A stretch of 64,000 nt of DNA, taken from Dehalococcoidia bacterium. GTDB lineage: Bacteria; Chloroflexota; Dehalococcoidia; Lucifugimonadales; Lucifugimonadaceae. The notes under the pieces were generated by a model. That model saw nothing but the letters and a program-made list of their open reading frames with translations. It made no database searches and was not told the origin of the DNA. The translations under genes and the position numbers were made by a program. Position 1 is the stretch's first letter, and each line of letters opens with the position of its first letter. Location: positions 1 through 64,000 of the forward strand of contig JAPKBN010000006.1 of assembly GCA_026421215.1 (NCBI GenBank), in the 5' to 3' direction. This document shows, piece by piece, positions 1 to 8,994 of the stretch.

Positions 1-2
1 CA

Positions 3-473
3 CGTGACATAGACATCAAGGTTCTGGCGCCGCTTGTAGAGACGAAAGCGCGAGAACTGGTCGATGAAGGTGCACGTGCTGTCGTTGTGTGTTGCGCCGG
101 CGATTTCCCGGACATCGATTGCGGTGTTCCGGTGCTTAGGCCGGGCAGGTTGTTGCCGGCGCTTGCCGGGGCGATCTGCCGTACTCGAAGAATCGGAGTC
201 GTTTCACCTATCGCTTCGCAGATGGCGCCTGCGCAGGATAAGTGGGAGCGCGACGGGTTCTCGGTGAGAACAGCCTTCGCGTCGCCGTATCGGCACGATG
301 AGATAAAGATTGCAGCCAGAGAGATGGCGGACTCGGAACTTGAGGTTGTGATTCTCGATTGCATGGGCCACGGCGCGGAATATAGGGACGAGTTCACCCG
401 GCTATCCAGACGCCCGGTGTTGCTGGCACAGACGTTGCTGGCGAAGGTGGCAGCAGAGGTGGCTGGTGGATGA
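3..473 (+). CDS. AroM family protein, 5' end cut by window edge
   Basis: The open frame runs from the first bases of the window to the TGA at 471-473, so the start lies outside. The C-terminal ~155 residues visible align throughout with the complete AroM protein that follows, including the shared patterns GVPVL.PG.LLPA, RR(I/V)GVV.PI.SQ, VVILDCMG.G..YRDEF.RLS and QTLLAKVA.EVAGG. AroM proteins are a family of about 225 residues with unknown biochemical function, named after a gene linked to the E. coli aro regulon and resembling the Asp/Glu racemase fold. The pair is a tandem duplication. This copy is more diverged: it has DCMGHG where the second has DCMGLG, and RRPVLLAQ where the second has GVPAIAAQ. 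The frame is uninterrupted, so it may still be functional. Confidence 0.85.
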   Translation, partial: RDIDIKVLAPLVETKARELVDEGARAVVVCCAGDFPDIDCGVPVLRPGRLLPALAGAICRTRRIGVVSPIASQMAPAQDKWERDGFSVRTAFASPYRHDEIKIAAREMADSELEVVILDCMGHGAEYRDEFTRLSRRPVLLAQTLLAKVAAEVAGG

Positions 474-772
474 TCAAGTGCTTTCAGGTAATAGCCTGAA
501 GTGGTCGAGTGCTTCCATCCTGAGCCCGATGCGAAGGGTATGCCGAACTGTCGCACGTCACACAGGTAGTTCGTGGTTACACCGATAATCATGATGGCCG
601 TGTAAGGTTCACGGTAATAACCGGCTGGGCGGAGAAAGCCCCACCACTACAATGACAGTGTTGTGTTGGGCACCCTTCGAGAGCCTACGGACATGTGTGG
701 ATGTTGGAGGAGGGGTAGGGCATATAGTCGCGTCCCCCTACGACGTGTTGGATCGACTGATGGAGAAGAGAT

Positions 773-1444
773 ATGCTCGGACTCGTGACCATTGGGCAGA
801 CGCCGCGGCCGGACTTCGAGACGGCGTTCCGAGAGTACGTCCCAGGCGTTGATTTCCAGATCGTTGGCGTGCTCGACGGGATGTCCACGGACGACATCGC
901 AGAATTGGAGTCTGAATCGGGTGGATACCCGCTCCACATGTTACTGGCTGATGGTTCCACGGCAGATATCCAACTCGATACGATGGTGCCACTCGTAGAG
1001 GATCGAATGCGTGCCTTGGTTAGCGACGGTGCTCACGCCGTGGGGCTGTTGTGCACCGGACGATTCCCGCGTTTTGAGGTCGGTGTTCCTGTACTGGATC
1101 CGGGCAGCTTGCTGCCCGCAATTGCTGGCGCCATTGCACCCTCCCGTCGCGTCGGCGTGGTTACGCCCATTGAGTCCCAGGTCGACATCGTGAGGGAGAT
1201 CTGGGAAGGGGATGGTTTTTCGGTCACCGTGGCGGTCGATTCGCCTTACCACGAAGGTGGAATTGAAGCTGCTGCGGCGGTTATGGCGGGTGCGAGGCCC
1301 GAGGTGGTGATACTGGATTGTATGGGGCTTGGTCCAGGATATAGAGACGAGTTCGCCCGGCTCTCCGGGGTTCCGGCGATCGCGGCACAGACACTCCTTG
1401 CCAAGGTTGCGGGAGAGGTGGCAGGCGGGTTGTCCCGAATCTGA
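773..1444 (+). CDS. AroM family protein
   Basis: A complete 223-residue protein. The N-terminus carries the family signature GLVTIGQTPRPDFE, and the C-terminal half carries VVILDCMGLGPGYRDEF, both typical of AroM. Length matches the family (about 225). No enzymatic role is established for AroM; structural relatedness to Asp/Glu/hydantoin racemases suggests a small-molecule enzyme, but that is inference. The ATG at 773 is preceded by GGAGAAG (762-768), a reasonable ribosome binding site, and the TIGQTPR motif begins only five residues later, which supports this start. The 299 bases between the two AroM genes hold only a possible -10 hexamer TACAAT near 647-652. The next genes on this strand are the TPP enzymes. 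Confidence 0.85.
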   Translation: MLGLVTIGQTPRPDFETAFREYVPGVDFQIVGVLDGMSTDDIAELESESGGYPLHMLLADGSTADIQLDTMVPLVEDRMRALVSDGAHAVGLLCTGRFPRFEVGVPVLDPGSLLPAIAGAIAPSRRVGVVTPIESQVDIVREIWEGDGFSVTVAVDSPYHEGGIEAAAAVMAGARPEVVILDCMGLGPGYRDEFARLSGVPAIAAQTLLAKVAGEVAGGLSRI

Positions 1445-1568
1445 TCCATTTCCGAACTGGACGGGCCGAATTATTGCCTCCCTCCTGTGCTAATCTTCCC
1501 GGCGGATTGCTTGGTGATCGCCCCGCCACGTGGATGAGGGCGATGCCGTTCAGAATGAGGCTTAATTC

Positions 1569-3221
1569 ATGACGAAAATGACGGGCGGCGAGGCGATTGC
1601 GAAATCGCTCGTACGCGAGGGTGTCGAGGTGGTCTTTGGACTTCCCGGGGTCCAGCTTTACGGAATTATGGCGGGGCTTCGTGACGAACCGAGCGTTCGT
1701 TTCATCACGACTAGGCACGAACAGGCGACCGGCTATATGGCCGATGGTTATGCCCGTGCGGGTGGTGGTCCCGGATTCGGAACCGCCCTCGTCGTACCCG
1801 GCCCCGGCTTGCTTAATGCAGCGGGCGGACTTTCAACCGCGTACTCGGTCTCATCGCCCGTCTTCATGATCTCCGGCCAGGTGCAGCGTGACTTCATCGG
1901 CAAGGATGTCGGAATGCTGCACGAGGTCAACGACCAACTGACGCTGATTGAGCCGATCACTAAGTGGCGCAAGCGTGTCTTGGAGGTCGGTGAGATTCCC
2001 GCCGCAGTGCAGGAAGCTGTCTACCAGCTCAAGACGGGACGGCCCCGACCGGTCGAGATTGAAGTACCGCCGGAGACGATGGAAGAGCAGGGCGAGGCGA
2101 CGCTGCTCGACCCGAAATCAGCGGTTCGGGAAGCGGCCGACTCCACACGAATAGACAGCGCTGCAGAGATGCTTATCAATGCCAAAAGCCCGGTCATCAT
2201 CGCGGGCGGTGGCGTGGGTCTTGGAAATGCCCACGACGCGCTGATAGAACTTGCGGAGGCGCTCCAGGCCGGTGTGTTCACGACGCTCAACGGCAAGTCT
2301 GCGATCCCGTGGTCGAATCCCTTTAGCCTCGGATTGAACAGGGGAGCGAGCGCAAGCACTCCCGCCGGGAAGTACTACGGAGAGGCCGATGTGGTCATTG
2401 GCGTAGGTTCAAGGCTCGCAGGTCTCGGCGGATCGATCGTGTCGGGCGATAAGAAGGTTATCCATATCGACATCGACTCCGAAGAGATCGGCCGGAGCCA
2501 CGACAACACGTATGGTCTGGCTGGCGATGCCGGAAAGACCATGAAGGAACTGGCGGCGCGTATCCGGTCGGCCGGTTCGCGGCCATCACAGGTCGACAAG
2601 ATTGCTGATGTCAAGAAGACCGTGTTCGACTCGGCGCCTGGGACACAGCCCCAGTGGGACATCCTCCAGAGCCTGCAGGCTGGCGTGCCGGATGACACGA
2701 TCCTGATTCCAGACAGCACCCAGATTGGCTACTACAGCATGGCTTTCTGGAAGGTAGCTTCCCAGAACTCTTACATCGGCTCTGGTTACTCTGGGAATCT
2801 CGGATTTGCGTTCCCGACCGGTCTTGGAGCGAAGGTCGCCCAGCCCGACCGCCCTGTCGTCGTAGTCGCCGGAGACGGTGGCTTCATGTACAACGTTTCT
2901 GAGATGGCGACCGCCGTTCAGCACGACATCAACCTCGTGACCGTGGTGTTCAACGACAATGCATTCGGTAATGTTGGTCGTGACCTGGACCTTGGATGGG
3001 GTGGCGCTTACGGCACCGAACTCCACAACCCGGACTTCCCTCGGCTCGCGAGATCGTTCGGGATGGAGGCCATACAGGTCAAGGACCCGACGAAGGTCGG
3101 CGATTCCATATCGGACGCGATTCAGATGAACAAACCGGTGCTTGTCGAAGTGCCGGTAGGTCCTATGCCGGTCCCCGGGTTCTTCGGCCAACGGCCTCAG
3201 GCCCCGAAGAAACCCGAATAG
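1569..3221 (+). CDS. thiamine-pyrophosphate-dependent enzyme (acetolactate synthase-like), copy 1
   Basis: A 550-residue protein with the three-domain layout of the TPP-enzyme family of acetolactate synthase, benzoylformate decarboxylase and oxalyl-CoA decarboxylase. The N-terminal pyrimidine-binding domain contains ITTRHEQATGYMADGYARA, in which the Glu after His corresponds to the cofactor-activating glutamate. A central domain follows, and the C-terminal diphosphate domain contains GDGGFMYNVSEMATA and NDNAFGNV, the GDG...N metal/TPP motif. Substrate cannot be read from sequence; a 2-oxo acid decarboxylase or carboligase is most likely. A close paralogue follows after 96 bp, then an HpcH/HpaI aldolase and an Ldh2-type dehydrogenase on the same strand, which suggests one oxo-acid pathway. 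There is no small regulatory subunit gene nearby, so a true IlvB is unlikely. Confidence 0.85.
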   Translation: MTKMTGGEAIAKSLVREGVEVVFGLPGVQLYGIMAGLRDEPSVRFITTRHEQATGYMADGYARAGGGPGFGTALVVPGPGLLNAAGGLSTAYSVSSPVFMISGQVQRDFIGKDVGMLHEVNDQLTLIEPITKWRKRVLEVGEIPAAVQEAVYQLKTGRPRPVEIEVPPETMEEQGEATLLDPKSAVREAADSTRIDSAAEMLINAKSPVIIAGGGVGLGNAHDALIELAEALQAGVFTTLNGKSAIPWSNPFSLGLNRGASASTPAGKYYGEADVVIGVGSRLAGLGGSIVSGDKKVIHIDIDSEEIGRSHDNTYGLAGDAGKTMKELAARIRSAGSRPSQVDKIADVKKTVFDSAPGTQPQWDILQSLQAGVPDDTILIPDSTQIGYYSMAFWKVASQNSYIGSGYSGNLGFAFPTGLGAKVAQPDRPVVVVAGDGGFMYNVSEMATAVQHDINLVTVVFNDNAFGNVGRDLDLGWGGAYGTELHNPDFPRLARSFGMEAIQVKDPTKVGDSISDAIQMNKPVLVEVPVGPMPVPGFFGQRPQAPKKPE

Positions 3222-3317
3222 CCGAACTCCAGCTAATAAAATCCCAACGTTTGGCCGTTTCGGCCCGCGCAACCCTGATCAGCACACTCGGTGCCGATCA
3301 CTTTAGGAGAGTCCTGA

Positions 3318-4946
3318 ATGGCTCAAATGACCGGTGGCGAGGCACTCGCAAAGTCGCTCTATCGAGAAGGCGTCCGTGTAATGTTCGGGCTCCCCGGTAT
3401 CCAGATGTACGGCATCATGTCAGCCCTTCGAGACGAGCCGGGCATCCGGTTCATCACAACCCGTCATGAACAGGCAACGGGATACATGGCTGACGGCTAT
3501 GCGCGTGCCGGCGGTGAGGGTGGGTTCGGTACGGCGCTCGTCGTTCCCGGCCCCGGCCTCTTGAACGCCGCAGGCGCGCTGAGCACGGCGTACTCCGCTT
3601 CATCCCCGGTGCTGATGATCTCCGGCCAGGTGCAGCGTGACTACATCGGCAGCGATGTCGGAATGCTCCACGAGGTCAACGACCAGATGGAGGCGATCAA
3701 GCCGATCACCAAATTCCAGCGACGTGCGCTTCAGGTCGGCGACATCCCGCAGGCCGTCCATGATGCCGTGCTCGCTATGAAGACCGGACGACCCCGTCCG
3801 GTAGAGATCGAGATCCCGCCTGAGACTCTTGAAGAGTGGGGCGAAGCTGAACTGCTTGAGGCGAGCAATCCGATTCGGCCTTCTGCACCCGCCAAAGACG
3901 TCGAGAAGGCTGTGGAGATGTTGGCGTCAGCCAAGCGCCCAGTGATCTTCGCAGGCGGCGGCGTGAATCTGGGTGACGCACAGGAAGAACTCAGGGAGGT
4001 CGCAGAGTTTTTGCAGGCGGGAGTCGTAATGACTGGCGAGGGCAAGGGAGCGATCGACAGTCGGCATCCTCTGGCCATTGGCTCGGCACTGAGCCCCGGC
4101 AGCCCGACCGTTGAGTATCTTCAGACCGCTGATGTTGTTCTCGCTGTCGGCACTCGACTGGTCCGTGCCGGTATCAGCCCAGACCAGACGATAATCCAGT
4201 TGGACATCGACCCCGACGAAATTGGCCGCAATTACGAGGCAGCGCACGGACTGGCTGGGGACGCAGCCGCGACGCTTAGGTCGGTCCTTGGCGGCTTGAA
4301 AGCCAGCGGCAGCCCGCGCGAGTCGACAGCAAACACGATTGGTACGGTTCGGGATGCAGCAGACGCTCTCGCGCCGGAAACTCAGCCGCAGGGCACGATC
4401 CTTAAGAGCATCCGAGACAACACGCCGGACGACACGCTCTTTATTAGCGGCATGACGCAGGTCGGCTACTACAGCCGGTCTCACTGGAAAACCTACGGAC
4501 CACGCAGCTTCATTACATCCAGCTACTCGGGAAACCTTGGTTATGCCTTCCCGACGGGACTCGGCGTGAAGGTCGCCCAGCCGGATAAGCCGGTTGTGAT
4601 CACCTCCGGAGACGGTGGTTTCTTGTACTCCTCGCAGGAGCTTGCCACGGCCGTACAGCACGACATCAACGCCGTGGTGGTGGTGTTCAATGACAACGCA
4701 TACGGCAACGTATCCCGTGACTTGGACAACATGTGGGGGGGGACGTATGGCGCTGAGCTGCACAACCCGGACTTCGTTGAGATGGCCGAGGCTTACGGCG
4801 TCAAGGGCATGAAGGTGGACGAGGTGGAGAAGGTTGGTGAAGCCGTCGCCGACGCCATCCAGCTCGACCGTCCGGTGTTAATCGAGGTGCCGGTCGGGCG
4901 AATGCCACAGCCCGCGATGTTCAGAGGTTCAGACCCCGTCAAGTAG
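3318..4946 (+). CDS. thiamine-pyrophosphate-dependent enzyme (acetolactate synthase-like), copy 2
   Basis: A 542-residue paralogue of the preceding gene, collinear over its whole length and nearly identical in the N-terminal domain (GLPG.Q.YGIM, ITTRHEQATGYMADGYARA, FGTALVVPGPGLLNAAG, GMLHEVNDQ). The TPP motif is GDGGFLYSSQELATA followed by NDNAYGNVSRD. The two copies differ most in the central domain and around the active-site loop (DNAF versus DNAY; GWGGAYGTELHNPDF versus MWGGTYGAELHNPDF), as expected for related but not identical substrates or for a heteromeric pair. GGAG at 3307-3310 lies 7 bp before the ATG. The 96-bp gap to copy 1 suggests co-transcription. Function beyond 2-oxo-acid TPP chemistry is not determinable. 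Confidence 0.85.
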   Translation: MAQMTGGEALAKSLYREGVRVMFGLPGIQMYGIMSALRDEPGIRFITTRHEQATGYMADGYARAGGEGGFGTALVVPGPGLLNAAGALSTAYSASSPVLMISGQVQRDYIGSDVGMLHEVNDQMEAIKPITKFQRRALQVGDIPQAVHDAVLAMKTGRPRPVEIEIPPETLEEWGEAELLEASNPIRPSAPAKDVEKAVEMLASAKRPVIFAGGGVNLGDAQEELREVAEFLQAGVVMTGEGKGAIDSRHPLAIGSALSPGSPTVEYLQTADVVLAVGTRLVRAGISPDQTIIQLDIDPDEIGRNYEAAHGLAGDAAATLRSVLGGLKASGSPRESTANTIGTVRDAADALAPETQPQGTILKSIRDNTPDDTLFISGMTQVGYYSRSHWKTYGPRSFITSSYSGNLGYAFPTGLGVKVAQPDKPVVITSGDGGFLYSSQELATAVQHDINAVVVVFNDNAYGNVSRDLDNMWGGTYGAELHNPDFVEMAEAYGVKGMKVDEVEKVGEAVADAIQLDRPVLIEVPVGRMPQPAMFRGSDPVK

Positions 4947-5423
4947 GCAGGTGTCCCTGCACCTTATCTTGGCTAGATATGCGTTGCTTTCGCGGACCAC
5001 TGTGGCGGACTCAGATGTCTGGCGTGGCCGTTCCGCGCGCCTAGGTTTGTTTGCTGTGGTGGGGTCTGGGTTCCGATTTCTTAAAGAGTTTGCGCGACAG
5101 GCAGATTCATACACCGTCCCAGAGATCAATCGGTTCGTCTGATCGAACGACGGTCGGGCGAAGATCTCGGCGCATCGGTTCCGGAATTTGTCGCGTTTTA
5201 GTGGGGAGCTTTATGTAACCGGCTCTAACCGCGGTGTCTATCGGAAAGTGGATGCGTCTGAATGATGCGATTCCAAGCCGGATGAGAACGGCTCGGACAC
5301 CTTGACATCGCCCCTCGATGGAGTAGCGTGACGCCCCGTTCCCGCGGACGCCTCGCGCTGCTCGTCCGCCTCCCCTGGATACACGAAATTTGATTTGCAG
5401 CGGTGCCGTAACAGAGGACTTCG
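4947..5423 (+). other. intergenic region without a recognised gene
   Basis: These 477 bases separate the second TPP enzyme from the aldolase. Translations of both strands look random and resemble no family I know. The end carries the ribosome binding site AGAGGA just upstream of the aldolase ATG. I see no convincing terminator, promoter or repeat. Confidence 0.5.
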
Positions 5424-6197
5424 ATGTACCCGAATCCCCTAAAGCAGAAAATTCAGGATGGCAAACTCGTGCTCGGCACAGCCATCCCGACCCACGACAT
5501 TCGTATCGCTGCCGCTCTCGCATTCGACAGTACTGCCGACTTCATATGGATCGACCAGGAGCACTCTCCTTTCGGCCCGCGTGACATGGAGATGATCCCG
5601 ATCATTCTTCGACAGCAGGGTATAGCTCCAATGGTGCGAGTGCCGTGGAATGATCCGACGCACATAAAGAAAGCATTCGACGCCGGCGCCTCCGCCGTCA
5701 TGGTGCCTCAGATCAATAACGTTGAAGAAGCGAAGTTGGCCATCCAGTACGCCAAGTACCCGCCGTTGGGCAACCGCGGTATCTCACCAACGTGGCCCGC
5801 TCTCGCCGGCGAGAGCTTCATAGACGTCATCAACTCGGCGAATGACGAGACGGTTCTGATCCTCCAGCTTGAATCCGAAGAACACTACAACCAGGTAGAT
5901 GACATCCTGGCTCTGGACGGATTTGACGTACTGCTCGTCGGGCCGATGGACCTGTCTGCGTCTCTCGGAGTAATGACCGATATGCAGAACCCGAAGGTCC
6001 AGAAGATCATGGAAGAGATGCCGAAGCGTGCCGAGGGCAGTGGCAAGATTATTGGCACAACCCTGGGAGATCCTGAGGAGATCCGGCAGAAGGTCGACTG
6101 GGGCTACAAATTCCTGAACCTGGGCAGCCCGCTAGGATTCGGGATTAGCTTCATTAACGACAGGTTTGTCGAGTACCGAGATCAGGCCGGGAATTAG
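5424..6197 (+). CDS. HpcH/HpaI aldolase family protein
   Basis: A 257-residue TIM-barrel protein of the HpcH/HpaI (class II, metal-dependent pyruvate-type aldolase / citrate lyase beta) family. Diagnostic stretches are FIWIDQEHSPFG (the D-x-EH pattern at the barrel start), MVRVPWNDP, FDAGASAVMVPQINNVEEA (substrate/metal-binding region), GNRGISP, and LQLESEEHYNQVDDILALDGFDVLLVGPMDLSASLG, which includes the metal-ligand Glu and the GP.DLS..LG signature. Family members cleave 4-hydroxy-2-oxo acids to pyruvate and an aldehyde, or run related reactions. The ATG follows AGAGGA with good spacing. It lies between the TPP enzymes and an Ldh2-type dehydrogenase on the same strand, consistent with oxo-acid catabolism. 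Confidence 0.88.
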   Translation: MYPNPLKQKIQDGKLVLGTAIPTHDIRIAAALAFDSTADFIWIDQEHSPFGPRDMEMIPIILRQQGIAPMVRVPWNDPTHIKKAFDAGASAVMVPQINNVEEAKLAIQYAKYPPLGNRGISPTWPALAGESFIDVINSANDETVLILQLESEEHYNQVDDILALDGFDVLLVGPMDLSASLGVMTDMQNPKVQKIMEEMPKRAEGSGKIIGTTLGDPEEIRQKVDWGYKFLNLGSPLGFGISFINDRFVEYRDQAGN

Positions 6198-6310
6198 GCC
6201 GACTGATCCGTACCGCAGATAATTAACGGCATTAGTGTGATACGCCTGCACTGCGAGTGCCTCAGGAAACTTGAGAGCCTCAAAGAGTGGGCTGGTAACT
6301 GGAGTTTTAA

Positions 6311-7420
6311 ATGGTTCTGCCACGGTTCCGAGTTCCGGAAGACATCGCGATACGCGTCCCGCAGGAGAACATGCGGGCGACGCTCGAGGACATGTTCCAG
6401 CATGTAGGGATGTCACCGGAGGACGCGGCGCAATCTGCCGACGTGCTGGTGTTCGCCGACCTGCGCGCTATCGAGACGCACGGTGTGTCGAACATGATGC
6501 GGTCTTACATGGAGCGTTTCGCTGCGGACGACATCAACCCTCGGCCCAACTGGAAGGTCGTCCGGGAGTCGCTTTCCACGGCAACAATCGACAGCGACTC
6601 CGGGCACGGTCTCGTGATCGGGCCGCTGGCGATGAAAATGGCTATCGAGAAGGCGGAGAAGACGGGCATCGGCGCGGTCGCCGTCGGAAATGGCCGACAC
6701 TTCGGCGCCGCCGCGTATCACGCCATGATGGCGCTGCCGCACGACATGATCGGCGTGGCGATGACCGTGGGCGGGATCAATGTACTGCCGACCTGGAGTT
6801 CAGAGCCGTTGATTGGCCTGAACCCGATCGGATTCGCTGCCCCGACGCGTAATGAAGCACCGTTTGTTTTCGACGCAGCGATGAGCAGTGTGGCGGGGAA
6901 CAAGGCGACGCTTGCCAAGCGGCTTGGCGTCAAGATGATGCCTGGCTGGATCGCCGACGAACACGGTACCCCGATCATGGAAGAGACGGATGTGCCTGAG
7001 AAGTCGTTCATGCTGCCGGTAGGTGGCACACGTGAGCTCGGCTCTCACAAGGGGTACGGACTATCGGTCATGGTCGACATCCTTTGCGGCGTGCTGTCTG
7101 GAACCGGCCCAGGATTTGTGGTTAAAGGCCGGGCAGAGCAAGGCAAGGCATCTGGCGGCGCTGCGACGCATCACTTCACCGCGTACAAGATCGAGGCTTT
7201 TACGGACCTTGAAGGCTTCAAGGACGACATGGATCATTTCATGAAGACCCTGAAGGACTCAAAGCCCGCGCCTGGAAACGACCGGGTGGTTTACGCCGGG
7301 TTACCTGAACACGAGGACAACATCGAACGGCTGGAAAACGGAATTCCATACCACCCTGAGGTGATCGACTGGTTCCGGGATATTACGTCCGAACTGGAAC
7401 TGGAGTGGCGCCTGACCTGA
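6311..7420 (+). CDS. Ldh2/malate-lactate dehydrogenase family oxidoreductase
   Basis: A 369-residue protein of the Ldh2 family of NAD(P)-dependent oxidoreductases (malate, L-lactate, ureidoglycolate and 2,3-diketogulonate dehydrogenases), which are unrelated to classic Rossmann LDH/MDH. Seen here: an N-terminal helical segment with DLRAIETHGVSNM (family R...THG motif), SGHGLVIGPLAM, the nucleotide/substrate stretch GNGRHFGAAAYHA, AMTVGGINVLPTWSSEPLIGLNPI and the C-terminal GSHKGYGLSVMVDILCGVLSGTGPG. It probably reduces or oxidises a 2-oxo/2-hydroxy acid; the exact substrate is unknown. GGAG at 6301-6304 is 6 bp from the ATG. It sits 113 bp downstream of the aldolase gene and probably shares its pathway. 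Confidence 0.88.
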   Translation: MVLPRFRVPEDIAIRVPQENMRATLEDMFQHVGMSPEDAAQSADVLVFADLRAIETHGVSNMMRSYMERFAADDINPRPNWKVVRESLSTATIDSDSGHGLVIGPLAMKMAIEKAEKTGIGAVAVGNGRHFGAAAYHAMMALPHDMIGVAMTVGGINVLPTWSSEPLIGLNPIGFAAPTRNEAPFVFDAAMSSVAGNKATLAKRLGVKMMPGWIADEHGTPIMEETDVPEKSFMLPVGGTRELGSHKGYGLSVMVDILCGVLSGTGPGFVVKGRAEQGKASGGAATHHFTAYKIEAFTDLEGFKDDMDHFMKTLKDSKPAPGNDRVVYAGLPEHEDNIERLENGIPYHPEVIDWFRDITSELELEWRLT

Positions 7421-7556
7421 GTCACCGCGTTCTGGAAGAACTCAAGAATCCATTTACGGGTGTTTGTCGCGTATTGAGGCCAGTCCCCGGAGAGGGAACT
7501 CGTGGTCAATTCCTGCTCATACCAACCGAGATTCCGTGCCGGTCACAATAAGAGGA

Positions 7557-8885
7557 CTAACGGGAACTGTCCTCTGCGGCGTCCCGTTCGGCGTCCGGCG
7601 TGTAACGGTAGTTACTGACACCGGGGAGGAATTTCCAGATTAACCCTACGACTACGATGGATATCAATCCACCGATCACCATGGTGGGACCGGCACCAAC
7701 TATTGCAGACATTTGTGCCACTTCGTACTGACCGACATGATTAGCACTCATTGCGGCGAATGAATGTGCGCTGCTGGCTCGGCCAAGTAACCGGTCCGGG
7801 GTAGTCAACTGAACCACCGTTTGGCGCATGACCATGCCGACGGCATCGGTAGCACCGAGACATGTAACGATGATGATTCCGACCCAGAATATATGGATGG
7901 ATCCGAACGCTATCAACAGCAACGCGTAAAGTGCGGTAGCGAACAGCACTAGCACACCTTTTCGAGGCATCTTCGCGGTGTAAAGGACCAGGGCACTACC
8001 TGCGATGCCGCCTATGCCGTTAACGCTTGTCAAGATCCCAGTACCCGCGGCGCCTAAACCGTAGAGTTGATCGGAAAATATAGGGAAAAGGAATCTGTAG
8101 AAGCTGAATACGGTAACTCCGATATCCAGTAGGTACAGACCAGGTAATATCCTGTGTCTTCGTACGAACTTGACTCCTTCTATCAAAGAAGTCCATGTGG
8201 ATGTGAACGTCACCTTGACTGTTGAGTCGGCAGGTTTTCCAGATACGCGAATGAGGTACGGTGCGATCACACTTACGGCCGACACAATCATGGCTAACGC
8301 GAAGGCCCAATCCACCCCAAATAATTCGTAAACCCCGACGAAAGCCAGTGGGGCCACAATGCTGGCTACCTGGAACGTAGCAGTGTTGGTAGATACAGCG
8401 TGTGACAGGAGCCGGCGCGGGACAACACGCGCGATCATCGCGGGTCGAGCGGATCCTCCCAGCACGTTGACCATGCCGGTTATGCCTTGAACAAGGAATA
8501 TATGCCAAACGGCCAACGATCCACTGAAGGCAGCCAATGAAAGGGCAACAAGTGAGACGAAAGACACAAATTGAGTCATCGCCATCAACTTTTTGCGGTC
8601 AACTAGGTCGGACAATATTCCGCCGAATAAGACGACTGGAATTTGAGAGAGTTGTATAACGCCTAGAAGCCCCAGCGTGACTGCTGATCCGGTCTCGTCA
8701 TATATCCACTGGGCACTGATCAGCAGCCTGAGTGTCATGGCGGTAGACGCAGCAGTCCCGCCTAGCCAGAGCATAGTGAAATCGTAGTATGCGAACGCCG
8801 ACCACGGTCTGAGGGCTACTTGAGGTGCGGCCTGACTGGCTGCTGGGGACTCTTCGGCAGATGCCTGCGTATCGTCTACAGCCAT
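7557..8885 (-). CDS. major facilitator superfamily transporter
   Basis: A 442-residue integral membrane protein with about 12 predicted transmembrane stretches, beginning around residue 35 after a short Ala/Gln-rich cytoplasmic N-terminus. The motif GGILSDLVDRKKLM after the second helix is a clear MFS loop 2-3 signature (G...D..DRK). The overall pattern resembles the MFS_3/enterobactin-exporter-like group, which usually moves drugs or small organic molecules outward. The substrate is unknown. The gene stands alone on the minus strand, convergent with the Ldh2 gene and followed upstream by a methyltransferase gene in the same orientation. Confidence 0.85.
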   Translation of the reverse strand: MAVDDTQASAEESPAASQAAPQVALRPWSAFAYYDFTMLWLGGTAASTAMTLRLLISAQWIYDETGSAVTLGLLGVIQLSQIPVVLFGGILSDLVDRKKLMAMTQFVSFVSLVALSLAAFSGSLAVWHIFLVQGITGMVNVLGGSARPAMIARVVPRRLLSHAVSTNTATFQVASIVAPLAFVGVYELFGVDWAFALAMIVSAVSVIAPYLIRVSGKPADSTVKVTFTSTWTSLIEGVKFVRRHRILPGLYLLDIGVTVFSFYRFLFPIFSDQLYGLGAAGTGILTSVNGIGGIAGSALVLYTAKMPRKGVLVLFATALYALLLIAFGSIHIFWVGIIIVTCLGATDAVGMVMRQTVVQLTTPDRLLGRASSAHSFAAMSANHVGQYEVAQMSAIVGAGPTMVIGGLISIVVVGLIWKFLPGVSNYRYTPDAERDAAEDSSR

Positions 8886-8994
8886 CGGCCTCGCCGCCTA
8901 TGAGCGGCGTCGGCGTCTGAATTCACGGCGGGAATCTTAGTCCCCGATACCGGGCAACGCAATGGCTGATATCGATGAGAAATGAATGTCAGAC

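Noticed and set aside
4947-5523. 138-codon minus-strand ORF (5107-5523) in the gap after the TPP enzymes
   Set aside because: Composition looks random, it overlaps the start of the aldolase gene, and no family resemblance is seen.
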